Shown piece after piece: positions 45,745 through 56,776 of a stretch of DNA of 64,000 bases. The DNA is from Hydrogenophaga crocea (GTDB taxonomy: Bacteria > Pseudomonadota > Gammaproteobacteria > Burkholderiales > Burkholderiaceae_C): assembly GCF_011388215.1 (NCBI RefSeq), contig NZ_CP049989.1:3286001-3350000 (forward strand). Direction: 5' to 3'. Position 1 is the first letter of the stretch. Each line of letters opens with the position of its first letter. Below the pieces are notes generated by a model that worked only from the letters and a program-made list of their open reading frames with translations, was not told the DNA's origin and ran no database searches. The position numbers and the translations under genes are program-made.

Positions 45745-47103
45745 CTAGCGGGTCGTGAACTCGAGCGCGAACGTGTTGACCCCGTCTGCGGAGCGCACCG
45801 TCACCTCGCCGTGGTGAGCGTGCATGATGGCCTTGGTGATGGGAAGCCCCAAGCCCACCCCCTCGGAAGCGTCCCGGCTTCGGCCGGGGCTCAGGCGCAC
45901 GAAGCGATCAAAAAGCTGCTGGTGGGATGCAACCGGAATATGCGGACCGAGGTTGCTGACCGCCAGCACTACACCGGTATCGGATGGTCTCACCACAATC
46001 GACACGGTAGAGCCAGCATCGGCGTGCCGCACGGCGTTGGAGAGCAGATTACTGATGGCACGGCGAATCATCAATCGGTCGCCCGCCACTTCGCCGACGC
46101 CATCGACACCGATGGTCAGATACTTTTCGCTGGCCACAGCCTCGTAGAACTCCACGATTGACCGGGCCTCTGCCACCAGGTCCACAGGTTCGCGCAAAGG
46201 CAATTCATGCAAGTTTTCGGTCTTGGCCAACAGCAACATGTCGGAAATCGTGCGCGCCAGACGCTGAAGTTCTTCCGATATGGTGGCCAGGCTGCTGCGA
46301 TAGTCCTGCGGCGTTCGCTGCTGTGCGAGCGTGACCTGCGCAGCGGTCAGCAAATTGCTCACGGGCGTGCGCATCTCATGAGCCAGGTCCGATGAAAACG
46401 CGCTGAGGCGCTCGAAGTCGGCTTGCAGGCGATCCAGCATGTTGTTGAGCGACAGGGCCAGTTCGCGCATTTCCCGAGGGACACTCTCGGCGGGCATGCG
46501 CTCGGCCAGGTGCTGGGCGCTCAGGCGCTCAGCTCGCGCCTTCATGGCTGTCAATGGCTTGAGGCCGCCTCGGCTTGCCATCCACCCTAGCAAGGTGCCG
46601 GCCAACACGGCGACCAACGCGTAGCCCGCGATCTTGAGCGTCAAGTCATCGAGAAAGTGCCGGTGATGGCTCGTATCGACGGCCGCGGTCACCGATATCT
46701 GCCCGGGCGCGTTGGCGCCCAAATCCAGCACGAAGCGCTGGGCGTACAGGCTGCCATTGGTGTCACGCCAGGCCAGGCCTTGGAGACTTGTCTCCAAACC
46801 TTCCCGCACGGCATCGGGCATGCTGAGGTCGCCCTGCTCCAGCAGCACGCCTGAATGGCCGCTGACCCGAAGGTACAGGCCGTCATGACCATGTGTGCTC
46901 GTGGCCAGTCGACGGCGCAAATCGTCCTCGGTTTGGCTCGCCTGAACCGCTTCTTCCACAAGGTGCACCTTGCTCATCAACAGCGAGCGATCCAGTTCGA
47001 TGAAATGCGCGCTTGTTTCCCGAAACACGAGCGTCGAGAAACCGGCCAAAACGAGCGCAACAACACCCGCGAACAGAATGGTCAGACGCGCGGTGAGTGA
47101 CAT
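45745..47103 (-). CDS. cusS: CusS/CopS-type heavy-metal sensor histidine kinase
   Basis: 452 residues: N-terminal membrane helix (10-30), periplasmic sensor (about 35-165), second helix (KIAGYALVAVLAGTLLGW), HAMP, DHp domain with FSSDLAHEMRTPVSNLL (the phospho-His), and a kinase domain with N-box SNLLSNAVRHA and EGVGLGLPITKAI. It is expected to sense periplasmic Cu(I)/Ag(I) and phosphorylate CusR. ATG 47103 is used because the in-frame codon adjacent to the regulator stop is TTG. Confidence 0.92.
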   Translation of the reverse strand: MSLTARLTILFAGVVALVLAGFSTLVFRETSAHFIELDRSLLMSKVHLVEEAVQASQTEDDLRRRLATSTHGHDGLYLRVSGHSGVLLEQGDLSMPDAVREGLETSLQGLAWRDTNGSLYAQRFVLDLGANAPGQISVTAAVDTSHHRHFLDDLTLKIAGYALVAVLAGTLLGWMASRGGLKPLTAMKARAERLSAQHLAERMPAESVPREMRELALSLNNMLDRLQADFERLSAFSSDLAHEMRTPVSNLLTAAQVTLAQQRTPQDYRSSLATISEELQRLARTISDMLLLAKTENLHELPLREPVDLVAEARSIVEFYEAVASEKYLTIGVDGVGEVAGDRLMIRRAISNLLSNAVRHADAGSTVSIVVRPSDTGVVLAVSNLGPHIPVASHQQLFDRFVRLSPGRSRDASEGVGLGLPITKAIMHAHHGEVTVRSADGVNTFALEFTTR

Positions 47104-47115
47104 GCTTGCCTGCAA

Positions 47116-47796
47116 TCAGTGATCGGGTTCGTCGAGAACGTAGCCCATGCCTCGCACCGTCTGCAGGAGCTTGGTGTCGAAGCCATCGTCGATCTTGGCG
47201 CGCAGTCGCCGCACCGCCACGTCGATCACATTGCTGTCGCTGTCGAAATTGATGTCCCACACCAGCGACGCAATCAGCGTCCGAGGAAGGACCTCACCGC
47301 GGCGTCGCATGAAGAGCTCCAGTAGCCCGAACTCCTTGGCGGTCAGGTCTACGCGCCGACCTGACCGCGTGACGCGGCGACGGACAAGGTCCAGCTGCAA
47401 GTCTGCGATCTGCAAGGACGTCGTATCTTGAATTTGGCCGCCACGCCTTAGCAGCGTCTTGATGCGGGCAAGCAACTCGGAGAAAGAAAACGGTTTGATC
47501 AGGTAGTCGTCGGCGCCCAGCTCCAGGCCTTTGACGCGATCCTCCACGCTGTCTCGGGCGGTCAGGTACAGCACCGGCAACTGGCTCTTCTTGCGCCGCA
47601 AAGAGCTCAGCACAGACCAACCGTCGATGCCTGGCAACATGACATCCAGGATCACGAGGCCGTAGTCGCCCTCGGTGGCCTCGTGCAATCCGTCGACACC
47701 GTTGCGGGCCAACTCACAGAAGTATCCAGCCTCCCTCAGCCCTTGCTTGAGGTATTCGCCCGTGTGGGCTTCGTCTTCGATGATGAGGATCTTCAC
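47116..47796 (-). CDS. cusR: CusR/CopR-type response regulator
   Basis: 226 residues of the OmpR/PhoB class. Receiver with phospho-Asp in [14 protein letters not shown] and [12 protein letters not shown]; winged-helix C-terminus with [15 protein letters not shown] and [16 protein letters not shown]. It should activate the copper genes through cop-box sites such as the one at 47851. It lies 12 bp upstream of cusS and divergent from the oxidase operon. Confidence 0.93.
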   Translation of the reverse strand: MKILIIEDEAHTGEYLKQGLREAGYFCELARNGVDGLHEATEGDYGLVILDVMLPGIDGWSVLSSLRRKKSQLPVLYLTARDSVEDRVKGLELGADDYLIKPFSFSELLARIKTLLRRGGQIQDTTSLQIADLQLDLVRRRVTRSGRRVDLTAKEFGLLELFMRRRGEVLPRTLIASLVWDINFDSDSNVIDVAVRRLRAKIDDGFDTKLLQTVRGMGYVLDEPDH

Positions 47797-47850
47797 GCTA
47801 CTCGACTCCGATCATTGGCAGTTTGCCACGCCGTTTGTGCAGACCCAACA

Positions 47851-47866
47851 TGACAAATCTGTAATG
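47851..47866. promoter_or_regulatory. Cop-box-like site between cusR and the oxidase operon
   Basis: TGACAAATCTGTAATG contains the ACA/TGT half-sites spaced as in the cop box bound by CopR/CusR regulators. It is 54 bp upstream of the divergent cusR start and 67 bp upstream of the TolC-like gene, so it can serve both. Confidence 0.6.
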
Positions 47867-47932
47867 AAACGGACAGACGCCTGTGTGCGGGCAGTCAGAA
47901 CAATGCCCTCATCGATCAGCAAAGGAGTCCAC

Positions 47933-49036
47933 GTGAAGAGAGTTCGATGGAAAACGCGGGGGTTGGTCCTCCTCGCGGCGATGGCGTCCGCGGGCTTGGT
48001 TGCCGCGCAAAGCACCGCAGCCGAACAGGCGTCGGACTGGCGCTCTGCGAACGACGCGGTCGGCCAGTTCAAACGAGGGCACGCCGACATCCTCAAGTGG
48101 GAGGCGCAAAACGCCCCTGCGCCAGTTGCCGAGCCGAAGCTCGAACCCGGCTTCCCGCTGCCGACGATGGAGAGCGTTGTTCGCGCGGCCTGGAAGCCAC
48201 ACCTTGAACTTCGCAGCGTGATGTCCCGATTGGGTCAGGAGAACGCTGACCGCATTGCAACTGGGCAATGGCTGGACGTCGATGCGCGTCACCAGCGCCG
48301 TGTGGGCGGGTTCGACGAATTGCTGGACGTCGCGGTGGATGCCCGCAAGGCATGGCTGAGCGCCGTGGCGGCGAAACAGGCGCTGCGCCTGCAACAGGAA
48401 TCGCTCGACGCCGCGCAGGCGGCCACCGAACTGGGGCGTCGCATGGTCAAAGTGGGCAACTGGAGTGCGTACCAGCAAAGCCGCGTCGAATTGGGGCTCT
48501 CCGCGGAGAAGACGGCGCTTCTTCAGGCCCGTGTCGCAGCGGCGCAATCGGAACAAGCGTTGTTGAAACTGCTGCGCCTCAACGGCGTGTATCAGCGGTT
48601 GGATCTGCCCGACACGCTGCCCGATCTGCCCAAAGATCTGCCGAGCGGCGAGCGTCTGAATGCCGAGCTGAGAGAGATCTCCGCTCAGCTGCCTGTCGTG
48701 AATCAAACCAAAGCAAAAACCAACTTCGATCTCGCCGTTGGTGCGTGGGAGGCCACGTTGGGCGTCGCTCGCGCGTACCGCAACGAGGTGATGACCCAAC
48801 GCAACCTGATCGTCGACGAAAGCGTGCTTCAGTACAACGGCATGCTCAAGAGCGTGTGGGAACTGCTCAGCGAAGTTCAGGCCCGCGCCCAGGCGCAGCG
48901 CAACACCGTGAACGCGGTACGCGACTACTGGTTTGCCGAAACCGACCTGCTGTGGGTACTTCAAGGCGGAGAACCCACGTCCTTCGTCACACCGGGCGCA
49001 CCTGCCGGTGAGGGCGCTGCTGCCGCCGGACATTGA
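47933..49036 (+). CDS. TolC-family outer-membrane-like protein of the copper oxidase operon
   Basis: 367 residues. The signal peptide (VKRVRWKTRGLVLLAAMASA) is followed by long helices (LQQESLDAAQAATELGRRMV, AQSEQALLKLLRLNGVYQRL) of the outer-membrane-factor type, shorter than usual TolC. GTG 47933 is chosen for the AAAGGAG site 6 bp upstream. Such proteins head operons with a multicopper oxidase, cupredoxin and CusF-like protein in Comamonadaceae; a copper-handling outer-membrane role is likely but unproven. Confidence 0.8.
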   Translation: MKRVRWKTRGLVLLAAMASAGLVAAQSTAAEQASDWRSANDAVGQFKRGHADILKWEAQNAPAPVAEPKLEPGFPLPTMESVVRAAWKPHLELRSVMSRLGQENADRIATGQWLDVDARHQRRVGGFDELLDVAVDARKAWLSAVAAKQALRLQQESLDAAQAATELGRRMVKVGNWSAYQQSRVELGLSAEKTALLQARVAAAQSEQALLKLLRLNGVYQRLDLPDTLPDLPKDLPSGERLNAELREISAQLPVVNQTKAKTNFDLAVGAWEATLGVARAYRNEVMTQRNLIVDESVLQYNGMLKSVWELLSEVQARAQAQRNTVNAVRDYWFAETDLLWVLQGGEPTSFVTPGAPAGEGAAAAGH

Positions 49037-49057
49037 ACCCAACAAACCATCCAAAAA

Positions 49058-50437
49058 ATGAGCAATCGACGTCAATTCTTCGCGGGCGCCGCCGCCACCA
49101 TGGCCGGTCTCACCGTTGCACGATCGGCGCTGGCCGCCCTCCCCGAGCCCGTCATCCAGACCTCTGTTGACACAGCGGCACCTCTTGTTCCCAATACCGG
49201 GCGCCCATACAACCCGGTGGTCACGCTCAATGGCTGGAGCCTCCCCTGGCGCATGAACAATGGCGTGAAGGAGTTCCACCTGGTGGCCGAGCCCGTGGTG
49301 CGCGAGATGGCGCCCGGCTTCAAAGTCAATATGTGGGGCTACAACGGACAAAGCCCTGGACCGACCATTGAGGTCGTTGAGGGCGACCGCGTGCGCATCT
49401 TCGTAACCAACAAGCTCCCCGAGCACACCACCATCCATTGGCACGGCCAGCGCCTGCCCAGCGGCATGGATGGCGTCGGCGGCTTGAACCAGCCCGCCAT
49501 TCCAGTGGGCAAGACCTTCGTCTACGAGTTTGAGGCACGTCGCCCCGGCACCTTCATGTATCACCCGCACGCCGACGAGATGGTGCAGATGGCCATGGGC
49601 ATGATGGGCTTCTGGGTCACGCACCCCAAAGGCAAGCATCCCCACATCAGCGACGTCGACCGCGACTTCTGCTTCCTGCTCAACGCCTTCGACGTCGAGC
49701 CCGGCAGCAAGACGCCCAAGGTCAACACCATGACCGACTTCAACATCTGGGCTTGGAACAGTCGTATCTTCCCAGGCATCGACACGCTCAACGTGCGCCT
49801 GAACGATCGCGTGCGCATCCGCGTGGGCAACCTGACGATGACCAACCACCCCATTCACTTGCACGGCCATGAATTCCTGGTGACCGGCACAGATGGTGGA
49901 CCCACGCCGCCCTCCACGCGCTGGTACGAGGTGACCACAGATGTAGCAGTCGGTCAGATGCGCCAGATCGAGCTGATTGCCGACGAAGAAGGCGACTGGG
50001 CCGTCCATTGCCACAAGAGCCACCACACCATGAACGCCATGGGTCACGATGTACCCACGATGATTGGAGTGGACCACCGTGGTCTGGTAAACAAGATCCA
50101 GCGCGTGGCGCCGGACTACATGGTGATGGGCGAGCGAGGTATGGCCGACATGGGCGAGATGCAGATGCCCATCCCCGACAACACCGCACCCATGATGACC
50201 GGCACCGGCCAGTTCGGTCCCATCGAAATGGGTGGCATGTTCAGCGTGTTCAAGGTCCGCAAAGACCAGAAGCCGGGAGACTACAAAGATCCCGGTCCCT
50301 ACAAGTTTCCGCAAGGCACCGTTGCCTATGAATGGTCAGGTGCCACCCCGACCGCGCCACGTTCAGCCGCCGTCAGTAGCAGCGGCAAGGCCGAAGCAAC
50401 GGCTGTGAAGCCCTCGCACAGCGCGAAGCACCACTGA
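49058..50437 (+). CDS. Multicopper oxidase, probably periplasmic cuprous oxidase
   Basis: 459 residues. Tat-type signal MSNRRQFFAGAAATMAG with cleavage after ALA. The four copper-binding motifs are complete: HWHG (127-130), HPHADE (169), HPIHLHGHEF (264-273) and HCHKSHH (317-323). It oxidises Cu(I) to the less toxic Cu(II), as CueO or CopA do. The C-terminal 60 residues are disordered, Ala/Ser/His-rich. Second gene of the operon, 21 bp after the TolC-like gene. Confidence 0.92.
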   Translation: MSNRRQFFAGAAATMAGLTVARSALAALPEPVIQTSVDTAAPLVPNTGRPYNPVVTLNGWSLPWRMNNGVKEFHLVAEPVVREMAPGFKVNMWGYNGQSPGPTIEVVEGDRVRIFVTNKLPEHTTIHWHGQRLPSGMDGVGGLNQPAIPVGKTFVYEFEARRPGTFMYHPHADEMVQMAMGMMGFWVTHPKGKHPHISDVDRDFCFLLNAFDVEPGSKTPKVNTMTDFNIWAWNSRIFPGIDTLNVRLNDRVRIRVGNLTMTNHPIHLHGHEFLVTGTDGGPTPPSTRWYEVTTDVAVGQMRQIELIADEEGDWAVHCHKSHHTMNAMGHDVPTMIGVDHRGLVNKIQRVAPDYMVMGERGMADMGEMQMPIPDNTAPMMTGTGQFGPIEMGGMFSVFKVRKDQKPGDYKDPGPYKFPQGTVAYEWSGATPTAPRSAAVSSSGKAEATAVKPSHSAKHH

Positions 50438-50489
50438 CGCCTCGCATTCAGTTCCGTTCGTACGACATCTCACCATTTTGGAGTCATTC

Positions 50490-50978
50490 ATGAAACTTCG
50501 CACTGCGGCCCTGCTCCTGTCACTGGCCTCGATCACCACCCTCGCGAGCGCCCATGGCAACGAGGAGCACAAGAAGGCCGGACCGGTCAAGATGGAGCAA
50601 AAGCCCTGGGGCATTGCCGGCAACGCCAAGGCGGTGAGTCGCACCATTGAGATCGGTATGACCGACGCCATGCGTTTCACGCCGGACAAGCTGGAAGTGC
50701 GGGAAGGTGAAACGGTGCGTTTCGTCCACACCAACTCGGGCAAGGTGATGCACGAGTTTGTGCTGGGCACCAAGAAGGAACTCGATGAGCACGCGGCGCT
50801 GATGAAGAAATTCCCCGGCATGGAGCACGAGGAGCCCTACATGTCGCATGTGGCGCCCGGCAAGCGGGGCGAGATCGTCTGGCAATTCAACCGCGCTGGC
50901 GAATTCGACTTCGCCTGCCTGCTGCCCGGCCACTACGAAGCCGGCATGGTCGGCAAGATCAAGGTCGTGGCCAAGTAA
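50490..50978 (+). CDS. Cupredoxin (plastocyanin/azurin-like) copper protein
   Basis: 162 residues. Signal MKLRTAALLLSLASITTLASA then a Greek-key cupredoxin. The type 1 copper ligands are His in MHEFVLG, Cys/His in FACLLPGHYEAGMVG with a Met close by. A His/Glu-rich N-terminal segment (HGNEEHKK) may also bind metal. It likely shuttles electrons or copper to the adjacent oxidase. A TTGGAG site precedes ATG 50490. Confidence 0.9.
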   Translation: MKLRTAALLLSLASITTLASAHGNEEHKKAGPVKMEQKPWGIAGNAKAVSRTIEIGMTDAMRFTPDKLEVREGETVRFVHTNSGKVMHEFVLGTKKELDEHAALMKKFPGMEHEEPYMSHVAPGKRGEIVWQFNRAGEFDFACLLPGHYEAGMVGKIKVVAK

Positions 50979-51014
50979 GTCACCCCGCTCATCTCAATAA
51001 CTGGGACAAAGAAC

Positions 51015-51350
51015 ATGAAACTCACTTCCATTCTCGCGGTGGCCAGCCTTTCCCTGGCAGCACTCACCCAACCTGCGATGGCTCAGACCATGGACCACGG
51101 CAAGATGGGCATGACCCAGGATCTGCCCATGGTCGACGCCGAGGTGCGGCGAGTCGACAAAGAGAACGGCAAGGTCACCCTCAAGCACGGCGCCATCAAG
51201 AACATGGACATGCCGCCGATGACCATGGTCTTCACCGCGCGCGACAAGGCCATGCTCGAAGGCATCGCTGTGGGCGACAAGGTGCAATTCACCGCCGTCA
51301 ACGAGAAGGGGCAAATGCTGGTCGAGTCGATCAAGGCCATCAAGCCTTGA
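51015..51350 (+). CDS. cusF: CusF-like periplasmic copper chaperone
   Basis: 111 residues. Signal MKLTSILAVASLSLAALTQP then an OB-fold CusF domain with NMDMPPMTMVFTARD. The Cu(I)-binding Met and His pattern is kept but the family Trp is not seen at the usual place (Met there). It could pass copper to the RND pump or the oxidase. Last of the four-gene operon, followed by 700 bp without a gene. Confidence 0.88.
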   Translation: MKLTSILAVASLSLAALTQPAMAQTMDHGKMGMTQDLPMVDAEVRRVDKENGKVTLKHGAIKNMDMPPMTMVFTARDKAMLEGIAVGDKVQFTAVNEKGQMLVESIKAIKP

Positions 51351-52057
51351 CCTCTTGTTGACGCCCCGGATGCCCATGGAGCTCTGATGCGTCGCTGGAT
51401 CGCGCCCCTGCTCTTAATGGACTTGCCTTGGCAGTCCCCGGCCATCATGGGCTCGTGAACCATGCCCTGAGCCTTAAGCTTGGAAGCTATCGTTTTTCGA
51501 TGCGATGACCGACGTCCGCGATAACGGCATGGTCGACGGCAGCGTCAACTCCTGCAACGACTTTGCCGCCCGGCGCGCACCGGTCAGGTGTGCTAGGTCG
51601 ATGCCGCACGTGTATCAGCCCGCGACTGGCCGGCGCTAGCCGCCTTCGTCGTGACCTTTGCCGCACTACCAAGCGTCCCACACGTCCGTGACCGGCGTGG
51701 CAGGCACCCTGGCTCAAACCTTCCGGCGTCTGGCGATCACTTGCGCGGTTTGCGGCATTCGCACTCAGCGAGTGCGTATTCGCGAGCTGCCAGTACTGTC
51801 CCAACTCTGGCAAGTTCTTATGGTGTCCTCGCCCAGCGCTGCCATTGGCTGCACTGGGCGTTGCGCGCATCAGTGCGCCCCACAGGCGGGGCTTATCTTC
51901 CGGTCCGTCTCCCCAGCCCTCCGTACCCTTGTCTGGAACCAAGCACTCATCCTCGCGCAGGCGCGCTCGGCAGAGCGTAGAAGCGCTCAACCTAGCTGGG
52001 CCAAGCTGCTCCGAGGCCGACCAAGGGAGTGAGCGCGTGGATGCCCAGCCATATGTC
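51351..52057. other. 700 bp without a recognisable gene
   Basis: Open frames on both strands (such as leftward 51487-51990) have no domain, no ribosome site and atypical composition. No IS end or tRNA is visible. It probably marks a junction between the oxidase operon and the ATPase operon. Confidence 0.5.
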
Positions 52058-54496
52058 TCAGACGCGCGCCGAGCGAAGCCTCAGTGCGTTCAGCACCACC
52101 GACAGCGACGAGGCGCTCATGGCGAAGGCGGCGAAGATCGGCCCGATGAGCAGGCCGATGAAGGGGTAGAGAATACCCGCGGCTACCGGTACGCCGGCGG
52201 CGTTGTAGACCAGCGCGAAGAACAGGTTCTGGCGGATGTTCCTCATCGTCGCGGTAGCCAGCCGCCGTGCGCGCACGATGCCGGTCAGGTCGCCCTTGAC
52301 GAGGGTGAAGCCGGCGCTCTCGATAGCCACATCGGCGCCGGTGCCCATCGCGATGCCCACATCGGCCTGCGCCAGCGCCGGCGCGTCGTTGACGCCGTCG
52401 CCGGCCATCGCCACCTTGCGCCCCTGGGCCTGCAACTCCTGGACGATGCGGGCCTTGTCTTGGGGAAGGACGTCGGCGCGGATTTCGTCGATGCCCAGAC
52501 GCGCGGCGACCGCCTTGGCCGTGCGCTCGTTGTCGCCGGTGGCCATAATGAGGCGCAGGCCCAGCGCGTGAAGTGCCTTGATCGCCTCCGGCGTACTGGC
52601 CTTGACCGGGTCGGCCACCGACACCAGACCGGCAACGGCTCCGTCCAGCACAACAAACATGACCGTCTGGCCTTCGTCGCGTGCGGCGTCGGCCTTGGCG
52701 GACAGCTCCGTGCCGTCGAGACCCAGATCCTTGACCAACTTGAGGTTGCCCAATGCCACCGATTTACCGTCGACGCGGCCTTTGACGCCCTTGCCGGTGA
52801 CCGCCTCGAAGTCCTGCGCCTCGACCAACTTGACGCCACGCTCCTCCGCACCCTTCACGATGGCCTCGGCCAGTGGGTGCTCCGAGCCCTTCTCCAGGGT
52901 CGCAGCCAGACGCAACACCTCGGCTTCGTCGTGCCCCGGCTCGGGCATCACGGCCACCAGCTTCGGCTTGCCCTCGGTGAGAGTGCCGGTCTTGTCGACG
53001 ATCAGCGTATCGACCTTCTCGAAGCGCTCCAGCGCCTCGGCGTTCTTGATGAGCACACCCATCTGCGCGCCGCGGCCGGTGGCGGTCATGATCGACATCG
53101 GCGTGGCCAGCCCCAGCGCACAGGGGCAGGCGATGATAAGCACCGCCACCGCCGACACCAGCGCGTAGGCCAGTGCCGGCGCCGGACCCCAGATCGCCCA
53201 GGCGATGAACGAGGCCACCGCAATGCCGATCACCGCCGGCACGAAGCGGCCGGCCACCATGTCGGCCCACTTCTGGATCGGCGCACGGCTCTTCTGCGCG
53301 CTGGCCACCATGTCCACGATCTGCGCCAGCAGGGTGTCGGCACCGACACGCGTGGCTTCCATCACCAAGCTGCCGGTACCGTTGATCGTGGCGCCGGTGA
53401 GCCTGTCGCCGGCCACCTTCTCGACCGGCACCGGCTCGCCGGTGATCATGCTCTCGTCGATTGAAGAGCGGCCGTCAACGACGGTGCCGTCCACCGGCAC
53501 CTTGTCACCCGGGCGCACGCGCAGGCGGTCGCCAACCTGCACCTGCTCGAGCGGGATCTCAGCTTCTGTGCCGTCGGGGCGGATCACGCGCGCGGTCTTT
53601 GCCGCGAGGTCGAGCAGCGCGCGAATCGCTTTGCCGGTGCCTTCGCGAGCTCGAAGCTCCATCACCTGGCCAAGCAGCACCAGAGTGACGATGACCGCAG
53701 CGGCCTCGAAGTAGACGCCGACCGTACCGGTCGCTGGGTCGCGAAATCCGGCCGGGAAGATTCCTGGCGCGGCCAGCGCTACCACCGAGTAGATGAACGC
53801 CGCCGCCACGCCCATGCCGATGAGGCTGAACATGTTCAGACTCCAGGTGCGGAACGAGGTCCAGCCACGCTCGAAGAAGGGCCAGCCGGACCACAGGATC
53901 ACCGGTGTGGACAGCGCGAGCTCGATCCACATTGCATTGTGCTCGCCGAAAAATTCGCGCACGGCGGTGATACCAAGGAATGGCGACATCGTCAGCACGA
54001 GCAAAGGCACCGTCAGCACAGTGGCAACCCATAGGCGACGCGTGAAGTCCACGAGCTCAGGGTTCGGGCCGTCGTCGGCCGCGGCCGAGGCGCCCTCTAG
54101 CTGCAGGCCCATGCCGCATAGCGGGCAGGCGCCGGGCCTGGTCTGGCGCACCTCGGGGTGCATCGGGCAGGTGTAGACGCTACCGCGCCAGTCGGCTGGC
54201 ACCTTGTCATAGGCGCTGGCCGCTGTTGCCTTGGCAGGTGTCGACGCGCCATGCGCGGCTTGACCGTGACCTGCGTGATCGTGGTGCGCATGGCCAGCAT
54301 GGCCATGAACAGCATGGGCGTCGGCCGAGACCTGATCCATTGGCACCAGAAACATGCCGCACTTCGGGCACTTGCCGGGGGAATCCTGCTGGACCTCCGT
54401 GTGCATCGGGCACGTATAGGTCGTCACGGCATCGATTGCGACCTGTCCGGTCGATCGCTCGTCGTGGTCACGGGGGCGTTGTTGGGGCATATCCAT
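52058..54496 (-). CDS. copA: P1B-type copper-translocating ATPase with two N-terminal heavy-metal-binding modules
   Basis: 812 residues. Two zinc-ribbon-like metal modules with [10 protein letters not shown]...CPKCG (27-47) and [10 protein letters not shown]...CPLCG (108-128) are joined by a His-rich linker (60-83). The ATPase core has TGEP (352-355), CPC (457-459), [10 protein letters not shown] with D501, and [10 protein letters not shown]. It pumps Cu(I)/Ag(I) out of the cytosol. ATG 54496 (MDMPQQ) lies 4 bp after the DUF2933 gene. The double module with His linker is a periplasm-facing or cytosolic metal trap typical of soil and metal-resistant strains. Confidence 0.93.
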   Translation of the reverse strand: MDMPQQRPRDHDERSTGQVAIDAVTTYTCPMHTEVQQDSPGKCPKCGMFLVPMDQVSADAHAVHGHAGHAHHDHAGHGQAAHGASTPAKATAASAYDKVPADWRGSVYTCPMHPEVRQTRPGACPLCGMGLQLEGASAAADDGPNPELVDFTRRLWVATVLTVPLLVLTMSPFLGITAVREFFGEHNAMWIELALSTPVILWSGWPFFERGWTSFRTWSLNMFSLIGMGVAAAFIYSVVALAAPGIFPAGFRDPATGTVGVYFEAAAVIVTLVLLGQVMELRAREGTGKAIRALLDLAAKTARVIRPDGTEAEIPLEQVQVGDRLRVRPGDKVPVDGTVVDGRSSIDESMITGEPVPVEKVAGDRLTGATINGTGSLVMEATRVGADTLLAQIVDMVASAQKSRAPIQKWADMVAGRFVPAVIGIAVASFIAWAIWGPAPALAYALVSAVAVLIIACPCALGLATPMSIMTATGRGAQMGVLIKNAEALERFEKVDTLIVDKTGTLTEGKPKLVAVMPEPGHDEAEVLRLAATLEKGSEHPLAEAIVKGAEERGVKLVEAQDFEAVTGKGVKGRVDGKSVALGNLKLVKDLGLDGTELSAKADAARDEGQTVMFVVLDGAVAGLVSVADPVKASTPEAIKALHALGLRLIMATGDNERTAKAVAARLGIDEIRADVLPQDKARIVQELQAQGRKVAMAGDGVNDAPALAQADVGIAMGTGADVAIESAGFTLVKGDLTGIVRARRLATATMRNIRQNLFFALVYNAAGVPVAAGILYPFIGLLIGPIFAAFAMSASSLSVVLNALRLRSARV

Positions 54497-54500
54497 GGTC

Positions 54501-54803
54501 TCAACCCTTGTCGCTGTCGTTGCGTGGACCGGCGCTCTGGCCACCATACCCGCCGTGCCCGCCATGGCCCCCATGACCGAGGAACAGGTGCATCAGCGGA
54601 CAGGCCAGCAGCAGCAAGTAGATCCAGTTGCCAGCGACATGATTCCAGTGCTCGCGCAGCAGGTAGAAGCCGCCCACCAGCGCCACCATCAGCAGGGCCG
54701 TCTTCAGCGGCCTGCCCAGGCTCGAGGAGGACCGCTTCATATCTGGGGCAGGCCGCGAATCCGGGCCTTGCAGGGAACCGTGCGAGTGGTCATGCGTATT
54801 CAT
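54501..54803 (-). CDS. DUF2933 small membrane protein
   Basis: 100 residues. A charged N-terminus, one or two membrane helices ([32 protein letters not shown]) and a His/Gly-rich C-terminus ([12 protein letters not shown]) match DUF2933, which is common in copper operons. It probably binds or presents copper at the membrane. It lies 4 bp upstream of copA. Confidence 0.8.
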   Translation of the reverse strand: MNTHDHSHGSLQGPDSRPAPDMKRSSSSLGRPLKTALLMVALVGGFYLLREHWNHVAGNWIYLLLLACPLMHLFLGHGGHGGHGGYGGQSAGPRNDSDKG

Positions 54804-54877
54804 CGTGTCGTCCTTTCGTGATGCGTCGCGGAGCTCGAGTGCTCGTACTCAGCGTAGACCCTGACAACGTGTCAATG

Positions 54878-55135
54878 TCAAGGGCCTGCCGCGCGATCGC
54901 GTTGCAGAAGCGCCCTGCGTTTCTCGTACTCCTCGGGCGTGCATTCGCCGCTGGCCAATCGCCGCTGCAGCAGTTCGAGCGGCGTCTCACGCCGCCCAGT
55001 CATGCGACGCGCATCGTTCGTTCGCTCTCCCGCCCGACCCCACAGTGCCCAGACAAATGCCGCAACGATGCCGACCCAGAAGATCCACCACAGGAAGTGC
55101 ATGCCGCCCATGAACCATCCGCCGTCGAAATACAT
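54878..55135 (-). CDS. SHOCT-domain small membrane protein
   Basis: 85 residues. A membrane segment (FLWWIFWVGIVAAFVWALW) is followed by a C-terminal SHOCT motif (LELLQRRLASGECTPEEYEKR). The start is ATG 55135, which has AAGGAG at a good distance; an ATG six bases upstream lies too close to it. Found in many metal operons; function unknown. Confidence 0.75.
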   Translation of the reverse strand: MYFDGGWFMGGMHFLWWIFWVGIVAAFVWALWGRAGERTNDARRMTGRRETPLELLQRRLASGECTPEEYEKRRALLQRDRAAGP

Positions 55136-55146
55136 ATGCATCTCCT

Positions 55147-55554
55147 TCAACTTTGGTTTGGCGCCATGAGGGCGCTGCGGACGCGCTGCAACCGTGCGCG
55201 AACTTCGATAGCCACCTTGGCGACCTCGGGGTCGTCGGTGAGCTGCAGCACGGCCACCGGATCCATGAAGCCGGCGACGAGGCGGCCGTCGGCCTCCTCT
55301 CGCACGACCACGTTGCACGGCAGGAGCAGACCTATGTCGGGCTCTGCGCTCAGCACGCGGTGCGCCAAGGGCGGGTTGCAGGCGCCGAGGATGCGGTAGG
55401 CACGGCCGTCGACACCGAGCTTGGCCTTCATCGTGGCCTGCACATCGATCTCAGTCAGCACCCCGAAGCCCTCGACCTTGAGCGCCTCGACAACGCGCTG
55501 GACGGCCGCATCAAAGTCGCTGTCGGGTAGGTCGCAGTGGAAACCGTAGCTCAT
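55147..55554 (-). CDS. DUF302 protein
   Basis: 135 residues of the DUF302 family ([51 protein letters not shown]). Two cysteines, C in GACNPP and C in LPCN, are the family's hallmark and could bind a metal or sulfur species. Found near sulfur and copper genes. Role unknown. Confidence 0.8.
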   Translation of the reverse strand: MSYGFHCDLPDSDFDAAVQRVVEALKVEGFGVLTEIDVQATMKAKLGVDGRAYRILGACNPPLAHRVLSAEPDIGLLLPCNVVVREEADGRLVAGFMDPVAVLQLTDDPEVAKVAIEVRARLQRVRSALMAPNQS

Positions 55555-55564
55555 CTGTCGCCCC

Positions 55565-56083
<519 letters not shown>

Positions 56084-56270
56084 GGAAAGCTCCTGTCGAA
56101 CGAAAGTGATTCGGAAAGTTCTGGTCGGATCTCAGTGTCGTGGTCGCACCTGAATACGGTGCCATGCGGACAACAGGCAGATGGCGCCTGCTGGCATGCG
56201 AGGGACGACGGGATGCACAAGTGCGTGCTCAAGCCGCCCCATGCTCCGGGACGGACGCGAGGACGAGGCG

Positions 56271-56711
56271 CTATAGCGCCAGACGTGAGAGTCGAGTGCG
56301 CGGCGGGATCGCGTCGGGGACCGGCAACGGGGCGGCGACGGAATCACCCGCCAAACGTGCGACGCTCGAAGTCCACGCTACCGAAAGCAGGAGCAGCGGC
56401 GCGTGGCCAAGGTCGACTGCAGCAGGCGTGGCGTCGGGTTGCACGCGGGTCTGCGACGTGGCGTCGCAGAGATCGAGACAAAGCAGATCGTCTGCCCCAG
56501 CGTCATTGCCATGCAAGGGCACGGCACCCCCGTGCCCCGCCATCACGATGGCTGCCGCCAGGGCACCGCCGCTTGCGTCGGCGTGAGCATGCGTCTTCCT
56601 GTCCTGCAGGACGCAGGCGTTTGCCCAAGACACGCTGATGGCAAACAGCCAGAACACCAGCATCGCCGCGGCAATGCGGCGCAAGGTTCTGGGTCGGCGG
56701 ATCGGTACCAT
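56271..56711 (-). CDS. Hypothetical exported or membrane protein of the copper region
   Basis: 146 residues. A basic N-terminus (VPIRRPRTLRR) and a signal-like hydrophobic stretch (IAAAMLVFWLFAISVSWANA) are followed by His/Cys-containing segments (THAHADASGG, LLCLDLCDATS). It has no family I recognise. The layout (N-terminal basic, hydrophobic, then Cys/His) is like that of small copper-associated proteins elsewhere. ATG 56711 is preferred to an in-frame GTG at 56720. Confidence 0.5.
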   Translation of the reverse strand: MVPIRRPRTLRRIAAAMLVFWLFAISVSWANACVLQDRKTHAHADASGGALAAAIVMAGHGGAVPLHGNDAGADDLLCLDLCDATSQTRVQPDATPAAVDLGHAPLLLLSVAWTSSVARLAGDSVAAPLPVPDAIPPRTRLSRLAL

Positions 56712-56762
56712 GGTGCTCACGAAGGAATGACACAGATTCTAGGTACGGGTTTCGCTAGCCAT

Positions 56763-56776
56763 TTGACGCAGGTCAA
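56763..56776. promoter_or_regulatory. FNR/Anr-like palindrome
   Basis: TTGACGCAGGTCAA has the TTGAC-N4-GTCAA symmetry of FNR/Anr boxes. It is about 50 bp upstream of the leftward gene at 56711. Weak on its own. Confidence 0.3.

Noticed and set aside
51487..51990. 167-codon leftward frame in the 700-bp gap
   Set aside because: No recognisable domain, and the composition is unlike real genes nearby.
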